From Posidonia oceanica (Eukaryota; Streptophyta; Magnoliopsida; Alismatales; Posidoniaceae): a stretch of 64,000 nucleotides of DNA. Location of the stretch: positions 5,270,001-5,334,000 of the forward strand of contig JAZBRS010000077.1 of NCBI GenBank assembly GCA_037176725.1, in the 5' to 3' direction. The notes beneath the pieces are model-generated. The model was not told where the DNA came from. It ran no database searches and saw only the letters and a list, made by a program, of their open reading frames with translations. The translations under genes and the position numbers were made by a program. Of this stretch, positions 1-12,182 are shown piece by piece (positions within the stretch are counted from its first letter, which is position 1; every line of letters begins with the position of its first letter).

Positions 1-664
1 CCACATAGGCGTGTAGGCTCACTCCATCCCTGGCTTGGTGGTAATAGATGCCTGGTTTGGTGTTTGGGGAATTATCACTACTAGGAGAGGGGTGGCTAGT
101 CCCTATAAGAATGTCAGCTTCCCAGGCGTGAACCTCGACTCCTCTCCAAGGATGGTTTGGGGGATAGGGCTACTCTACTCGCCTCTCACTCTAGGGCTAG
201 CTTCTATCTTTGCCTTCTATCTTCTTGTTTCTTTTGTGCCCCATGCGCAGATGTGTTATTTATTTATTTATTAGGCTCACACTCTCGCTCTTGCCCTTGC
301 AATTTGTCTCGCTCTAGAGGTGTAAGTCCTAGGGGATTTGGACATTTCGTCTTTCTCACTTGATGGTGGCTCCCTCACTAACTAGGACATCTAGGTAGGA
401 TCAGGTGAGGCAGAACAGACTCTTTCCATAGTAGGCAAGCTCCTCCGATTTTTGTCATCGGGCTATGCTTGTCATGCATGATGTGGATGCTTGTGATGCT
501 ACCATGAGCGAATGCTGCTTATGCATGCTCTAGTATAACTAACAGAAAAGCATGTAATGCAAAGAAGGGAATGCAGAGGCGAATGCATGATTGCAGGGTG
601 GTAATGAATGTATGAAATGCTGGGGGAGAAAACTCTGCAAGACAAGGATACGACTCCAGATCAC
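1..664 (-). other. B 3' untranslated region, no gene seen
   Basis: Lies downstream of B's integrase stop. No open frame has retrotransposon similarity; the short plus-strand open frames at 35-363 look like chance. I see no LTR start or polypurine tract here, so B's 3' LTR must begin left of the window. Confidence 0.6.
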
Positions 665-1945
665 TGGTTGTATTCCATGAGGTAGCAATAGTTTACTGGC
701 TTTGACTGCTCAATATGGTCCATGTCCTCGAGGACTGCTGCGCCATCGGAGCAAATCCGCCTGATGACGAAAGGGTTGTGCCAATTGGCCCTGAATTTGC
801 CACAGGCATCTAGGAGACGGATTGCTCGTAAGACTAAGTCACCTGGCTGGAAATTCCTTGGCTAGACTCTCTTCTGGTTGGCTTTGGCGATTCTTCTGGT
901 AGCACTAGGCGTGATGCAAGGCCTGCAGCCGGTGCTCGTTTATCAGGTTTAATTGGGTGCAGCGGTCTTCATCCCATTCTTCTTCTTCCAGTTCTACCTT
1001 TGTCAAGATCCGTAATGATGGGATCTCTACTTCCAAAGGTAAAACAGCCTCCATGCTGTAGACCAGTGAATACGAAGTTGCTCTCGTCGAGGTCCGGACT
1101 AATGTTCTGTAGGCCCAAAGCACGTATGGGAGCTTATCGTGCCAGTCCTTGTGTGTCTCTTCCATTTTCTTTAAAATCTTTATCAGGTTCTTGTTGGCTG
1201 ATTTGACTATGCCATTCATTTGGCCGATAAGGCGAGGACCTATGGTGCTTGATCTTGAAGCTTTGCAGATAATCCTCGATCCTCTTGGCTATGAAATTCG
1301 TGCCATTGTTAGACATGATCCTGTGTTGGACCTCGTACCAGGCTATGATGTTATTTCTGATGAACTTCTTCGTCATCGCAGCTGTGACTGTCTTGTATGA
1401 GGCCACTTCCACCCATTTGGTGAAGTAGTCAATCGCCATGAGGATATAGTGATGACCATTGGAGGCTACTGGGTGAATCGCTTCGACGATGTCTATCCCT
1501 CAGGTGGAGAAAGGCCATGGCGACGACATGCTGTGAAGTTGCTGTGGCGGAGAGTGAATAAAATTTCCATGGATTTGGCAACTGTGACATCTACGCACAA
1601 ATTGGCAACAATCTGCCTCCAAGGTAGACCAGAAGTAGCCTTGTAGCATGATTTTCTTGGCTAGTAGCATGTCGTTCATATGTGGGCCGCATGCCCCTGC
1701 ATGGACCTAGAGCATCAATGTGTCGGCCTTTTTCTTGTCCATGCAACGTAGGAGCATCTGATTATTGAATCTTCTGTAGAGATGTCCCGCTCCTAACACA
1801 TATTTTGCCGCCAGGCGCACCATGGTCTTCTTGTTAGTTACTGAGGTGCCAAACGGAAGGCAACCGGATTCTAGGAAGGCTTTGATATCGTGGTACCATG
1901 GTAGCTCCTCTGCTGGATCCACTTCCTCGATGCTCATGCAGTGTG
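665..1945 (-). pseudogene. B integrase, degenerate
   Basis: Three overlapping minus-strand frames together make a Ty3/gypsy integrase. From the N-terminus come the zinc-binding region (CHSCQIH near 1600), the core with YFTKWVEVASY (about 1430-1400), the KHHRSSPYRP block (about 1240), and a C-terminal part with PYVLWAYRT (about 1130) continuing to a GDLVLR motif (about 830). The second catalytic Asp appears as Asn (MSNNGTNF) and the catalytic Glu region reads NGIVKSANKN, with Lys where Glu is expected. With the frameshift near 1220 and several stops, the protein is dead. It would have inserted element cDNA into the genome. Confidence 0.85.
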
Positions 1946-2733
1946 CAAGCTATTCTATGCAAGTGACTGACACATCCACTGCATGATCTTCTAGTATAGA
2001 CAGCCAAGATGCTAAGGTTACGAGAGTGTTTGCGTAGGCATTCTTGGCTCTGTTCATGAAAGTGAAGCGGACTTCTTCAAATTGCTCAATGAGCTTCAGC
2101 AGATACTCATGGTAAGGAACCCGCTTCGGATCCTTGGTCTTCCAATCACCATTGACCTAGGAGATGACCAGCATCGCATCTCCGTGTACATGTAGCTTCC
2201 GCACATGGTGCTCGAGTGCCACTTGTAGTCCTAGGATGTAGACCTCATATTCTGCCTCATTGTTGGTGCATAGGAAGGTCATCTTCCTTACAAATGGGAT
2301 CAGCTCTCCTTATGGCATTGCTAGTACTGCACCAATGCCTCTGCCCCTTCTGTTGATGGCGCCATCGAAATACAGATGCTCTAACTCCTCCATGATGAAC
2401 AAGATGTCTTCATCAGGGAATTGTGTCTACAAAGGCTGGTATTAAGGCAATGGTAATTCGGCCAAGTGATCTGCTACAGCCTACCCCTTCATCGACTTTT
2501 GGGTGACGAAGGTGATGTCATATTGAGACAGTAAAACTTGCCATTTGACGCATCGGCCTACTAGTGCTGGCTTCTGGAAGAGGTACTTCATCAGATCGTG
2601 TCGGCACAGACACAGAACTGGATACGCCATCATGTAGTGTCTCAATCTTTGTGCAGCCCAGACAAGGGATAGGCAGACTTTCTCTATCATGTTGTACCTG
2701 GCTTCACAGTCATTGAATTTCTTGCTTAAGTAG
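1946..2733 (-). pseudogene. B RNase H C-terminal half plus archaeal-type RNase H (interrupted by A)
   Basis: From 2733 leftward the frame carries the end of the reverse-transcriptase-linked RNase H (YLSKKF, AAQRLRHYM, DLMKYLFQKPAL). It then runs into a second RNase H of the archaeal type (YFDGAINRRGRGIGAVL near 2370-2320; NNEAEYE; LHVHGDAMLVIS). Two RNase H domains in series are the signature of the Tat lineage. In-frame stops occur near 2445 and elsewhere. The N-terminal half lies on the far side of element A, at 24474-24600. Confidence 0.82.
2729..2733. repeat. Target-site duplication of A, left copy (AGTAG)
   Basis: Matches GGTAG at 24469-24473 with one mismatch. Counting it once restores B's codons across the insertion. 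Confidence 0.85.
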
Positions 2734-4309
2734 TGTAAATATCCCATTTTCGCATTTCTGAGAGTTCTTAGAGGATAGGAACCTTGAGGTGCCCCATATC
2801 ACACAACTAAGACTTAATAACACATTTTCCAGATTTTCTGTGATTTATTTAAAGCATCGCTCAATTTTACTTGACTCAAGGTTGTTAGCTGTGGCATAGC
2901 TGATGCACTCAGACTCGTGGCAAGTCCGAGTACCTTGAGCACCCGTTATTCCTACTCAAATCAGTGACAGATTTGAGTTAAAGAAGATGTTTTTACGATT
3001 TCATGAGATTTCTGAAATTTTTTGGGCTCTTATCATGTTTCTCTGGATTAACTTTAAAGACAAGGTTAAAACGCAAATGACCTAGCAAGTTGCCTCCCAG
3101 AGCGGCGACATAGCCAGATGCCTTTCAGAGGGGCGGCTGGACTATGTAGGTGCCTGCGTGACAGGCGACTAACAACCTGTCTCTCTCTAGCTTAATAATT
3201 AATATCCTAGGCATTAATATAAACTATGGGGACTTTATAAATTATTATAACGCTTTTTCTATAAATTATCGATATTTCCATGATTTTCAAACCTTTAATA
3301 TATGATATAACACAAAAAAATCATATAATCAATTAAGGAATAATCTAGAAAATCCTATGTGGTGTCCAAATTAAGACTTAGATTTTTTAACACGTTTTTC
3401 AATCTAAGATTTATCTCCTAAAAGTCAGTAGCATATTTAGGATTTACTTCCTTAGAAATAGATGCATATCTAGATTTGGCTTGGAATTGTGCAACAGCTA
3501 GGTGCCTATGTGACAAGCGACTAGCTGATGTGGACTCTGTTTGACCTGGTCTTACGGAATTTCCATGTTATTTCCACGATCTTTTCGGGAGATATTTGTG
3601 CCAGTCGCTTGCTTATACAGCGACTAGCCATAAATATCAGTTCTCTTCTAGAAGCTTCTAGAACCTTCCAAGATATGAGCCAGCCGTGTCCCATTGACCT
3701 ATCAATAGACCTCGTGAGTCAGTACTCGAGGAGGAGGCGAATTGATTAAAAGAGGAGGCCGATTTTTTAGGGTTTAAGGAGCCAAATCCATAAGCATAGA
3801 GTGTTCTTCCAAGAGAAAAACCCTAGCCTCCACCTTCAATTCAGAAACCCAAAGATCCCAAGGATACCTGGAGCTCCAACCGTGCCTCCGCTTCCTCATC
3901 CCACTGTATACAGCACGAGGGTGAATGGAGTATTGTCTTCCATTCTCTTTATTTTCATTATTGCATTCTTTAGATTAGATTCATAGCATATGCACGTGGG
4001 GAACAACCCCTGGTTAGTATGATTTGCATTTATTTACGTTATTTCTTGCTTATTTGATCTATTTACTAGACACTGACTTATCTAGATCTTCTGTTACTTG
4101 TTGTTTTTGAAGGAAAGGAACCCACTCACGTAATACGAGGACGTCGCTGGACGACACGCTGTCGTCGATCCAGTGAGCCGACTACCCACATCATCATCAT
4201 CTCCCCAGGTGCCTTGTCCGCCCATTGATAAGTGGCAGTCATAATAAGTTGATAACGTTGTGGAAGCACTGTCATCTTCATCTACACACCCCCATTTTCC
4301 ACATTTACA
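2734..4309 (+). repeat. A 5' LTR
   Basis: Begins TGTAAATATCCC and ends CATTTACA; homologous along its whole length to 22890-24468. It contains several AGTCGCC/GGCGACT inverted words (3104-3109, 3164-3170, 3516-3524, 3603-3627). The TATA-box position (3700-3708) reads TATCAATAG, whereas the 3' LTR has TATAAATAG, so the promoter copy that would drive A is damaged. Confidence 0.93.
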
Positions 4310-4335
4310 GAAGTGACGTTCACGGTGGGACTGGC
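4310..4335 (+). promoter_or_regulatory. A primer-binding site, degenerate (tRNA-Arg type)
   Basis: Just after the LTR lies GTGACGTTCACGGTGGGACT. It aligns with the better-kept site of D (TGGCGATCACGGTGGGAC), which matches the complement of a plant tRNA-Arg 3' end as I recall it. Two to three bases at the critical 5' edge have changed. Confidence 0.6.
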
Positions 4336-5698
4336 TTTAGCCAACCCTCTATGCCACGTGAGTTTTTTCCTTCCTTCATTTACTTCTTTAGATCTAGTTG
4401 TTTCTTCGGTTTAGGAGGCCGTGTGCTTAGGTTTTTTCGCAACTCGTAAACCCCGTTGTTTTTTATATATATATATTAGAATAGATTTTCTAACCCAATC
4501 ATCCCAGCTTAAGGCAAGAGGTCTCGTTAGCACTCTGAGGCAACGACAACCTCTTGTCTATAGTCATAAAGGGTCGAGTTACTTCTGTTTTGAAAACAAA
4601 GAATTCCTTTGTCCAGCCGCCCATCAATCCAGCGCCTGATCTAGTCGCAGTCCACTGTGGCGACTAGTCCAGGCGTATCTATTGAAGCCAATTAGATCTG
4701 GGCACTATTTCTGTGCAGATCGTTTATTTTTTTCAGTAACATGTGTCATTTTTTTGATCTGTAGTTGCTTAAAAATCTGATTAAATCCTGTTCACTGCAT
4801 TTTTTTAGTTTTTTAACAATTTTTAGGCTTGTTTGCGTCCACCACTAGGGTGGAAACTATTTTCTTGATATTAGAGATAAAGTTCCTCGATGGAATCTTT
4901 CTCTAACTAGAACAATCAGACCAAGTGAACCAGGCCAGTGCAAGTCACTCTCCCATGCTCTGTGCTTGATTGCTATAGTTAGAGTGAGAACTCAAGGTGT
5001 TCTAAGGCTTTATTGTTGACTCCTTCTCTCTGAGTCAATAATAATCTTTGGTAGATACTTGATACTCTGATATTTGTCGTTTATTTACCACTTTGTGGTT
5101 TGCTAGGATACGAGCTTAAGGATAGAATCTTAGCTTGTGGGCCCCTCTTTAGAGAGACAAACCCACCGCCTAGGCCCTCTTGGTGGACCCTAAAGAAGGT
5201 CAAGGAGTGGTACCCAAAAGAAAGCCAAAATCGTATCTGAGTGATCCACATGGTTGTTACTTATGGCCTAGAATCCCACTCCTTGTGAGTACGCAGATTT
5301 AACTAACCGATTAATTAATCACTTGAACAGATAAAAGCCTATGATCTGTCTGAAACCTGCATTCTTTTTTCCTGATTATTGCACGGTCTGTCCAGAACAG
5401 ACCTTGGTTGCTAGAAGAATAGGGACAGAGCTGCCTATTCGGAAGGCGTCTCGCTCAGCCACCCTTTAAATTGGCGACTTGTTTGGTTGCCTGACTGACA
5501 AGCGACTTCAAGGTAGAACGTTCTAGTGTGCCTTGCTTGTAGGAATTTAATTCTCATCATCTACAAGTTACAAGAACGTCAGAGCAGCAACTGCTTCTTT
5601 TATTCTATTTTACTTAATCGAGTCTGCATTAGAGAGTGTAACTGAGTCTGTAATTTCCTTTTCAAGTTCCCTGTAATAGTTTAAAGAACATTCTTGTA
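4336..5698 (+). other. A leader (5' untranslated region)
   Basis: About 1.36 kb between primer site and gag with no coding frame of note. It contains a perfect inverted repeat, CTAGTCGC (4641-4648) and GCGACTAG (4660-4667), and further GGCGACTT/AGCGACTT words at 5473 and 5502. It is homologous to the leaders of C and D. Confidence 0.7.
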
Positions 5699-7990
5699 AT
5701 GGAGCGCAACAACATATCTTCCACCTCTACCTCCATGGAACAACTAAGCACGGGCCCGAATGGGTTCTTCCTTAAAGCTTCAACTTCACAAATAGAAGAT
5801 CTGAGATCCTCTGGTTTCTCGCAAGCGGCAAGCCAGTGAAAGTTCCCACATGCCTCCATCCCCTTCAACTACAACATTGATCCAAAACTCAACAAGAGTT
5901 CATCATATGAAGAAGGAAGAGAGGCAAATCACTCTCAGACATGGAACGCCCCGCTTGAGCTTACATATCCCGAAGTGACTTACCATGTTGTACCTCCCGT
6001 TGTGATTGCTTCTTATCCAACTAAAGAAGAGACTGACGAGGTTCAGCAATCCCTGGCTAGGCAACACCATTCATATAAAGACCCACAAACTTCAACCATC
6101 CAAGGACACTACTTCTTGAACTACCACTACGGCTCATTCATCGCACTGACTTACACACATACCACACCAAGCCCCACTATAAACTTCCCCACCCAAGGTC
6201 CATTCCCACAATACCACACAACACCCACTTACCCTTCCATCCATCCAACCCCACCATACATGACCCATTACTTCCCGCAATATCTTGGAATATCACACTC
6301 ACCACAACCTCCCACTAACATGCAATACTATCATACTCCACCCCAATCTTCACTCTTCACTCCACCACATAACCCATCACTACCACCATTTCACCAAACA
6401 CATGGGCACCCAAGCCAGGGGCCACATGCCACACCAAGATCGGACCTCAAAAGAATGATTGCTGAAGCATTAGCTGAGGCCGGGGTCACATCAAAAGCAC
6501 CGATAGGCTATGACACCTCCAAGTTCCCTCACTTCACCCTTCCCCTAGGGTTTAAAATGTCAAAGATGAGGAGGTACGACAGAATAGAGGATCCTAGAAA
6601 TAATCTTGGTGCTTTTACTATGGATACTCTACCGTACTACTATGATACAAAGCTTATTGTGTATCTCTTCTTCAAGACACATGAGGGAGAAGCACTAAAA
6701 TGGTTTAACACCCTTACCACCTATGACCTCTAGGACTTCAGGATAGTTGAAGGAAAGTTCTTGAATCAATATAGTCATCGAGTGCCACACAAACCCACTG
6801 CGGGCGACCTCACTGTTGAGAGGATGAGACCCAACGAAGACTTCGTTACCTTCGCAAGCAGATGGAGGGATATGGCTGCTTAGTCAGAATGCTACATACC
6901 TAAAGGTCAAGCTGTGGAAATCATAGCTAGAAACACCACAGGGATGCTCAGGGCTGGACTATTGGTGGGTGACTTCCATACCTACCTATAGTTATACGAG
7001 CGGGCCGCAAAGGTCATGCGCAATAGGGAAGAGTTGCCATTCCTAGAGCTCGAGGGAAGAACCAAAAAAAGATTGCAGGACACACAGTGGAGGGTGTCAC
7101 GGGAAGCATGGCACAACTATCCACGTAGTAGAACCAAAAGGGATGGAAGGGCTAGCATTTTCAGCAGCCTCAGTTCCAACAAGCAGAACCACAAAGGCAG
7201 CCACCCCAGCAGTTCCAACCCCAACACCCAAATTTCCCTATGAATGCCCAATAGGAGCAAGCAAATAATCAGTACAGAGGACCACCATAGGGGTAGAGGA
7301 GCTACAATAATGTTCCTCCACCACAGGTACACTAAGGGCCAAGAAGGCAAAACTATCCACCACTTCCTGAAGCACTACTAGACATTTTCAAGATGCTAGT
7401 CGAAAGTGGGGATTTGCAGCTCCCGATTCCAAAGCCCAATGCTCCCAACACAAACATGTCCAAATACTATGCATACCATCAGAAGAATGGACATACCCTC
7501 GAGGAATGTTTTGTGTTGAAGGACAAAATTTATGATCTGAATGATAAGGGGGAGATAATGTGGCTAGCCCTCAGGGATAGACTAAGAGAGGTCTGGGCAG
7601 GACAGCACAAACTACAGATACATCAGAATCCCTTGCCCAACCATCCAGTAGCACATTTAGAAGTGAGGGACAGTCCATCAGAGGCTGAGTACGAGCCAAT
7701 GACCATTCATCTTCTAGAATCAGATCTAGAGCTAGTCTCTTCAGTTGTAGAAAGTAACGAGCCAGATGTTCAAGAAATGCACTCCAAACAGGGGTCCACA
7801 GAGTGGGAATTCCAGATGGGGGACACACACAACGAAGAAGACGATGCTAATGACCTTGCACTCCTCAGGCACTTCAACTTCCTCCCAGGTGGGGGACAAC
7901 CACAGGAACTTGACAATGAGGCAAATCCCTTTGTGCTGTCTTGGGAAATCATCGCGGGATTTGAGCGAAAGAATATAGTCTTCAGGGACT
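5699..7990 (+). pseudogene. A gag, degenerate
   Basis: Start chosen at the ATG at 5699, matching the gag starts of C (33362) and D (48648): all open with a Ser/Thr-rich stretch ending MEQ or MAQ. Domains in order: a Pro/Gln/Thr/His-rich region (about 6080-6430); the capsid-like retrotransposon gag domain (FKMSKMRRYDRIEDPR to ALKWFNTLTTYDL, about 6550-6733, continuing to about 7000); and a C-terminal zinc-knuckle-like stretch (YAYHQKNGHTLEECF, about 7465-7510). In-frame stops occur near 5837, 6731, 6881 and 6989, and a frameshift lies between 7243 and 7393. A stop at 7990 separates it from the protease frame, which otherwise continues in the same frame. Gag would form the virus-like particle. 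Confidence 0.85.
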
Positions 7991-7992
7991 GA

Positions 7993-8628
7993 GAATTACC
8001 CGCTCCAGAAGAACGCCTGCATCCTTTAATTGTCATTGTAGACATCAATGGCTACCTATTTCCAGGCACTCTTGTAGACACCGGGGCCAGTCGGAGTGCG
8101 TGTTCATTAACCACTCTTGACTACCTGGACATCAAGGAAGAGGAAATTACCAAGCGAAGCATCCTTTGCCAAGGCTATGACAACAACCGAACAGAAGCAC
8201 TAGGTACTGTTCAACTTGAAATTACCATTGGCCTCCTCACCAGTGTTACCAACGTCATGGTGATGGAGCATGATTTGTTAGAACCACTGATCCTGGGAAG
8301 ATCCTGGCTGGTTGAGATTTGCGCCATTGCATCCCCAACACATTAGTGTATCAAATTCAAGTTCCAAGGAGAAGTAATCACTGTCAAAGCAGATCACGAG
8401 ACGGACCTGGCAATGATCTGGATGCCATACCCCGATGAATTCCAAGAACCACCGCCATATAAAAGTGGCACATGGCCAATAGGCGGAAGGATAGACAACT
8501 GGGGCGATGAGGCCCCAAGCATTCAGGGATTTCAGCATCTCACAGGCAGTCAGGTCACCCAAGGATATGCTCAGATTCAAAGACCTACACAGCCAAACTC
8601 ATTTCTTCTGCCTGTAAATCAGGGGTAG
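7993..8628 (+). pseudogene. A first aspartic-protease domain (PRO1) and linker
   Basis: In the same frame as the gag end, after the stop at 7990. Active-site motif VDTGAS is at 8074-8091, followed by CSLTTLDYL, GYDNN and the flap-distal LILGRSW (8287-8307). One in-frame stop lies at 8344-8346; a Pro/Gly-rich linker then runs to a stop at 8626. It would cleave the Gag-Pol polyprotein. The second protease domain 1 kb downstream is homologous and occupies the usual place before the reverse transcriptase, so this one is the extra copy. Confidence 0.8.
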
Positions 8629-8646
8629 TCTCTACTTAGAAGGCCC

Positions 8647-9600
8647 ATGTCACTGCTTAATCCTGCTGCGGCTAGAGGAGGGCATCATCAGGCTCAACAA
8701 GCCCCCATCACCAGAATGGGGCAAATTTCCAATCAAGTTGCGTCGCCTCCGCCTAATGTAAAGCGAGCCACATCTCCGCCTCGTCAAGAATTCCATATTC
8801 CCAAAAGAATAGAGGGCGAGTTTGATGTCTTAGAGCAGCTCAAGAAAACACAGGCAAAGATCTCGATCTATGAGCTAATCAAAGCCTTAGAAAGACACCA
8901 AGACATTCTGATGGAGGTGCTGAAGAAAGCTCAGGTACCAGAAGACATACCTGCTGAAACTTTGGCGGCCCTTGCAGCCACTGTATTCATAGAGCCTACG
9001 TTATTTGTCGCTGACCATGAATTGGCCCCTCTTGAAAGGAGGACTTTGCCTCTAAGTGTTACTGTTGTGATAAATAATTACAAATTCTGTGGTGTACTAG
9101 TAGACACAGGGGCAACCCTGAATGTATGTTCCCTAGATACCCTACAGTTGATCGGGCTAACAAAATCTCAACTATGGGGTAGCTCTAACTGTATCAGGGT
9201 ATGATAACAATAAGAAAATGGCTCTAGGGAAAATCACCATCGGAGTCACCATTGGCCCCCCTTCAAACAAATACAGAATTAATAGTAGTCGATGCATCAA
9301 TCTCATATCGACTCATTCTAGGGCGCCAATGGATTGAAGAAATCAAGGCGGTCACCTCCCTGCGCCATCAGTGCATGAAATTCAATCACCAAGGGAAGAT
9401 AAGCAAGGTGCTGGGAGATGAGCCAATAGAAGCTGAGGTGCATTTAGTGACAATCCCAACCACCACACTGGCACCATCAATTAGGGACTCTGTAGCTGAG
9501 GTCGTAAATAATGTAAAATGGATTTTCACCCCTTGGAGTATTGACATGGACCAATACCACTTCTCGGATCACATGAAGAGGCCGTGGGAGATCCTTCTCA
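8647..9600 (+). pseudogene. A second aspartic-protease domain (PRO2)
   Basis: Frame 1 carries an N-terminal spacer with a helical, charged stretch (about 8800-8980). The Tat-type lead-in FVADHELAP follows (about 9007-9036), then active-site motif VDTGAT (9100-9117) and CSLDTLQLIGL. Two small frameshifts, near 9175 and 9257, move the frame before GYDNNKKMALG and LILGRQW (9312-9332). It is homologous to PRO1 over the whole domain (shared GYDNN, ALG and LILGR.W), but differs at most other residues. It is the copy that aligns best with the protease of element B (28105-27359). Confidence 0.82.
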
Positions 9601-9644
9601 AAATAGGGTACACCCCTGGGATGGGACTCGGTCGTCAAGAGTAA
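9601..9644 (+). pseudogene. A G-patch motif behind the protease
   Basis: The frame reads IGYTPGMGLGRQE before a stop at 9642-9644 and continues past it with G-rich sequence. Spaced glycines (GYxPGxGLG) are the core of the G-patch, a nucleic-acid-binding motif that also follows the protease in betaretroviruses. B has a matching GY..GAPL.RYGQG stretch after its own protease (about 27320). Confidence 0.6.
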
Positions 9645-10552
9645 GGAATGACAGATGCACTTGGAACCTCTGAAGAGCGCAATGGCATAGGGTTAGGGTA
9701 TCTCAGGCATTCAAGTGTGAGCAAACCCTTAGCCTGGTCATTATCGAACCATTTTATATCAGTTGGGTTATAGATACATGACAAGCCAAAGTCAGATACA
9801 ATTCTCGACATCCCAGCAAACTCAAGAATAGCAGCACCAACTTCTTTCCCCCACTCTGAAGAAGTTCCTGACACCATCATCGTCGACATCCTAATGGATC
9901 TCGAGACAAAAGCACCAACTTCTTTCCCCAGCTCTGAAGAAGTTCCTGACACCATAATCCTCGACATCCTGACGGATCCCGAGACAAAAGCACCATCCTC
10001 TTCCCTCTGCTCGAGAGAGGTCCCTAGCATCATCCTCCCCTCTTTTTTAGAGATTTCCCTGCCTCTGGACGTCTCCACAACCAACTTCTCCAGAATCTCC
10101 CCCGAAGATGCTGAAACAAAGGACACTGACCCCCTCTGTGAACTCACCAGCCTCTTCAGTAATCTACAGCCTTGCCCCTCTGAGCAAGAAGGGGTCGGGG
10201 CCATAGACTAATGCCCGATGGCAAGCCACCTCCACCATGGAGGCAAACCTAGGGGCAATCCCCCTAACCTTCTAAATAATTTCTTTCCTGCTTTTAATTC
10301 CTGCATTTTATTTTTGCACAATTTACTTTCTAGTAATTTACTTCCTAGTTTAGCTAATAATAATGGGGAAAGTAGTCGAGGGCATGGTAGGGATGGCCTA
10401 ACCGCCACCATGTCCTCACAAAGAGTATCTAATCCTTCTATTGAGCGTACAGGTCAAAACAGGAATGGGCCAATCAGCTAGATAGTCCGAGTATGTCATT
10501 ATAACTAGCATAGGAGCTAGCCACGTCGCACGCCATCTTCCTGGTCGAAGAA
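9645..10552 (+). other. A linker between protease and reverse transcriptase, with 78-bp in-frame repeat
   Basis: Contains three copies of a 78-bp (26-codon) tandem unit starting about 9835, 9913 and 9991; each encodes a variant of APTSFPxSEEVPDTII. The first two are very alike, the third is degenerate. Past about 10210 the frame is broken and I see no domain. Confidence 0.7.
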
Positions 10553-11710
10553 GTGTCGAACACAACTGGCAAAAACACTGGAAACTATGAAGTCTATGAA
10601 CTGGTGGATACAGAAGAAGACCCAAATGAAGAAGAATCAGTAGACCCTGCCATCTTTGAAGAGATGATGAAGAAATATGATGAGAAGACCAAGACTACCG
10701 CTGAAGAAACAGAAGAAATCAATCTGGGGACTGAAGATCATCCAATATCAGTTCGGATAAGCTCTGCCCTTAACTCAGATGAACGAACCAGAATGACAAA
10801 GCTACTCAGGAGATATGTGATGGTACTAGCTTTCTCCTACGAAGAAATGCCTGGACTTGAATCACTACTGGTGGAGCACAGACTCCCTCTCAAGCCAGGT
10901 GCAAAGACAGTGAAGTAGAAGCTCCGTCGTCTACGTCCAGACCTTGCCTTAAAGGTCAAAGAAGAGATAGACAAATTGCATAAGGCAAAGTTCATCAAAG
11001 TTGTGGTGTATCCATAGTGGATTGCCAACATAGTTCTAGTAATGAAGAAAGATGGCAAGGTGTGCGTGTGCATTGATTATAGAAACCTCAATGAAGCATG
11101 CCCAAAAGATGATTTCCCTCTCCCACATATAGACATCCTCATAGACAACACTGCAGGCCATGAGATGCTTTCATTCGTGGATGCCTTCTCCAGTTACAAC
11201 CAGATCAAACTCGCAGAGGAAGATCAGGAGAAGACCTCATTTACCACTCCATGGGGGACCTATTGCTATGTAGTCATGCCGTTCAGACTAAAGCATGCTG
11301 GAGCCACCTATCAGAGGGCTATGATGGAAATCTTTCACGACATGATGCATGATTGCATGGAGTGCTATGTGGATGACTTGCTAGTAAAATCGAAGACAAG
11401 AGAGGGACACTTTGAAGCACTAGAAAGAGTACTCCGGAGAGCAGACCAGTACAACCTCAAGATGAACCCCAAGAAGTGTGTCTTCGGGGTCACTGTCAGA
11501 AAGTTACTCGGCTTCATAGTGAGTAAAAGGGGCATAGAAGTAGATCCCACAAAGGATAAAGCCGTAACGGCCATGCCACCGCCAAAGAATATCAAGGAAC
11601 TTAGAGGACTCATAGGGAGACTACAGTTTATCCACAGATTCATCTCTCAACATGTTGAGAAGTGTAGACCATTCTATGAGCTTTTAAAAGGCGGTACAGA
11701 GTTTGAGTGA
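10553..11710 (+). pseudogene. A reverse transcriptase
   Basis: An acidic N-terminal stretch (10553-10750) leads into the polymerase. Motifs in order: LPLKPGAKTVK, MKKDGKVCVCIDYRNLN, PKDDFPLPHIDIL, DAFSSYNQI, the catalytic YVDDLLVK at about 11365, and the thumb region PPPKNIKELRGLIGRLQFI. The frame is continuous, with in-frame stops at 10916-10918, 11012-11014 and 11708-11710. It would copy genomic RNA to cDNA inside the particle. The YVDD core is intact; the stops inactivate it. Confidence 0.92.
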
Positions 11711-12180
11711 GATCATACCTATCAGAAGGCTTTTGATGATTTAAAGCTCTACCTCCTCAATCCTCCAGTATTGACTACTCCAGTTCCCGAGAGGCCATTG
11801 TTACTTTACTTGGCCATCACTGATAACTTGGTAGGAGTCATCCTAGCACAACACGATGAAGCTGGGCGGAAGGAGAAAGTGGTTTATTACCTCAGTGGAA
11901 CATTCATTGAGTACGAGAGGAAGTACTCCCAGATCGAGAGACACTGCCTAGCCTTAGTGTGGACCTCACAAAAGCTCAGACACTACTTTCTAGCACACAA
12001 AGTCTGCTATGTAGCCAAAATGGACCCTATTAAGTACATGTTCGAGAAAACTGCACTGTCGGAAGGCTAGCACGATGGCAAATGCTCCTCATTGAATTTG
12101 ACCTGCATTTTGTCACTCAGAAGGCGGTCAAGGGGCAGGCTATCGTGGATCAACTTGTCGGGCTACCTGTGTCAGAATAT
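11711..12180 (+). pseudogene. A RNase H linked to reverse transcriptase
   Basis: Same frame as the polymerase up to 12070: PLLLYLAITDNLVGVILAQ, KVVYYLSGTFIEYE, CLALVWTSQKLRHYF, MDPIKYMFEKTALSEG. A frameshift near 12066 moves it to frame 1, where LARWQMLL and AIVDQLVGLPV follow before a stop at 12180. This domain would remove the RNA strand of the hybrid. Confidence 0.88.
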
Positions 12181-12182
12181 TA

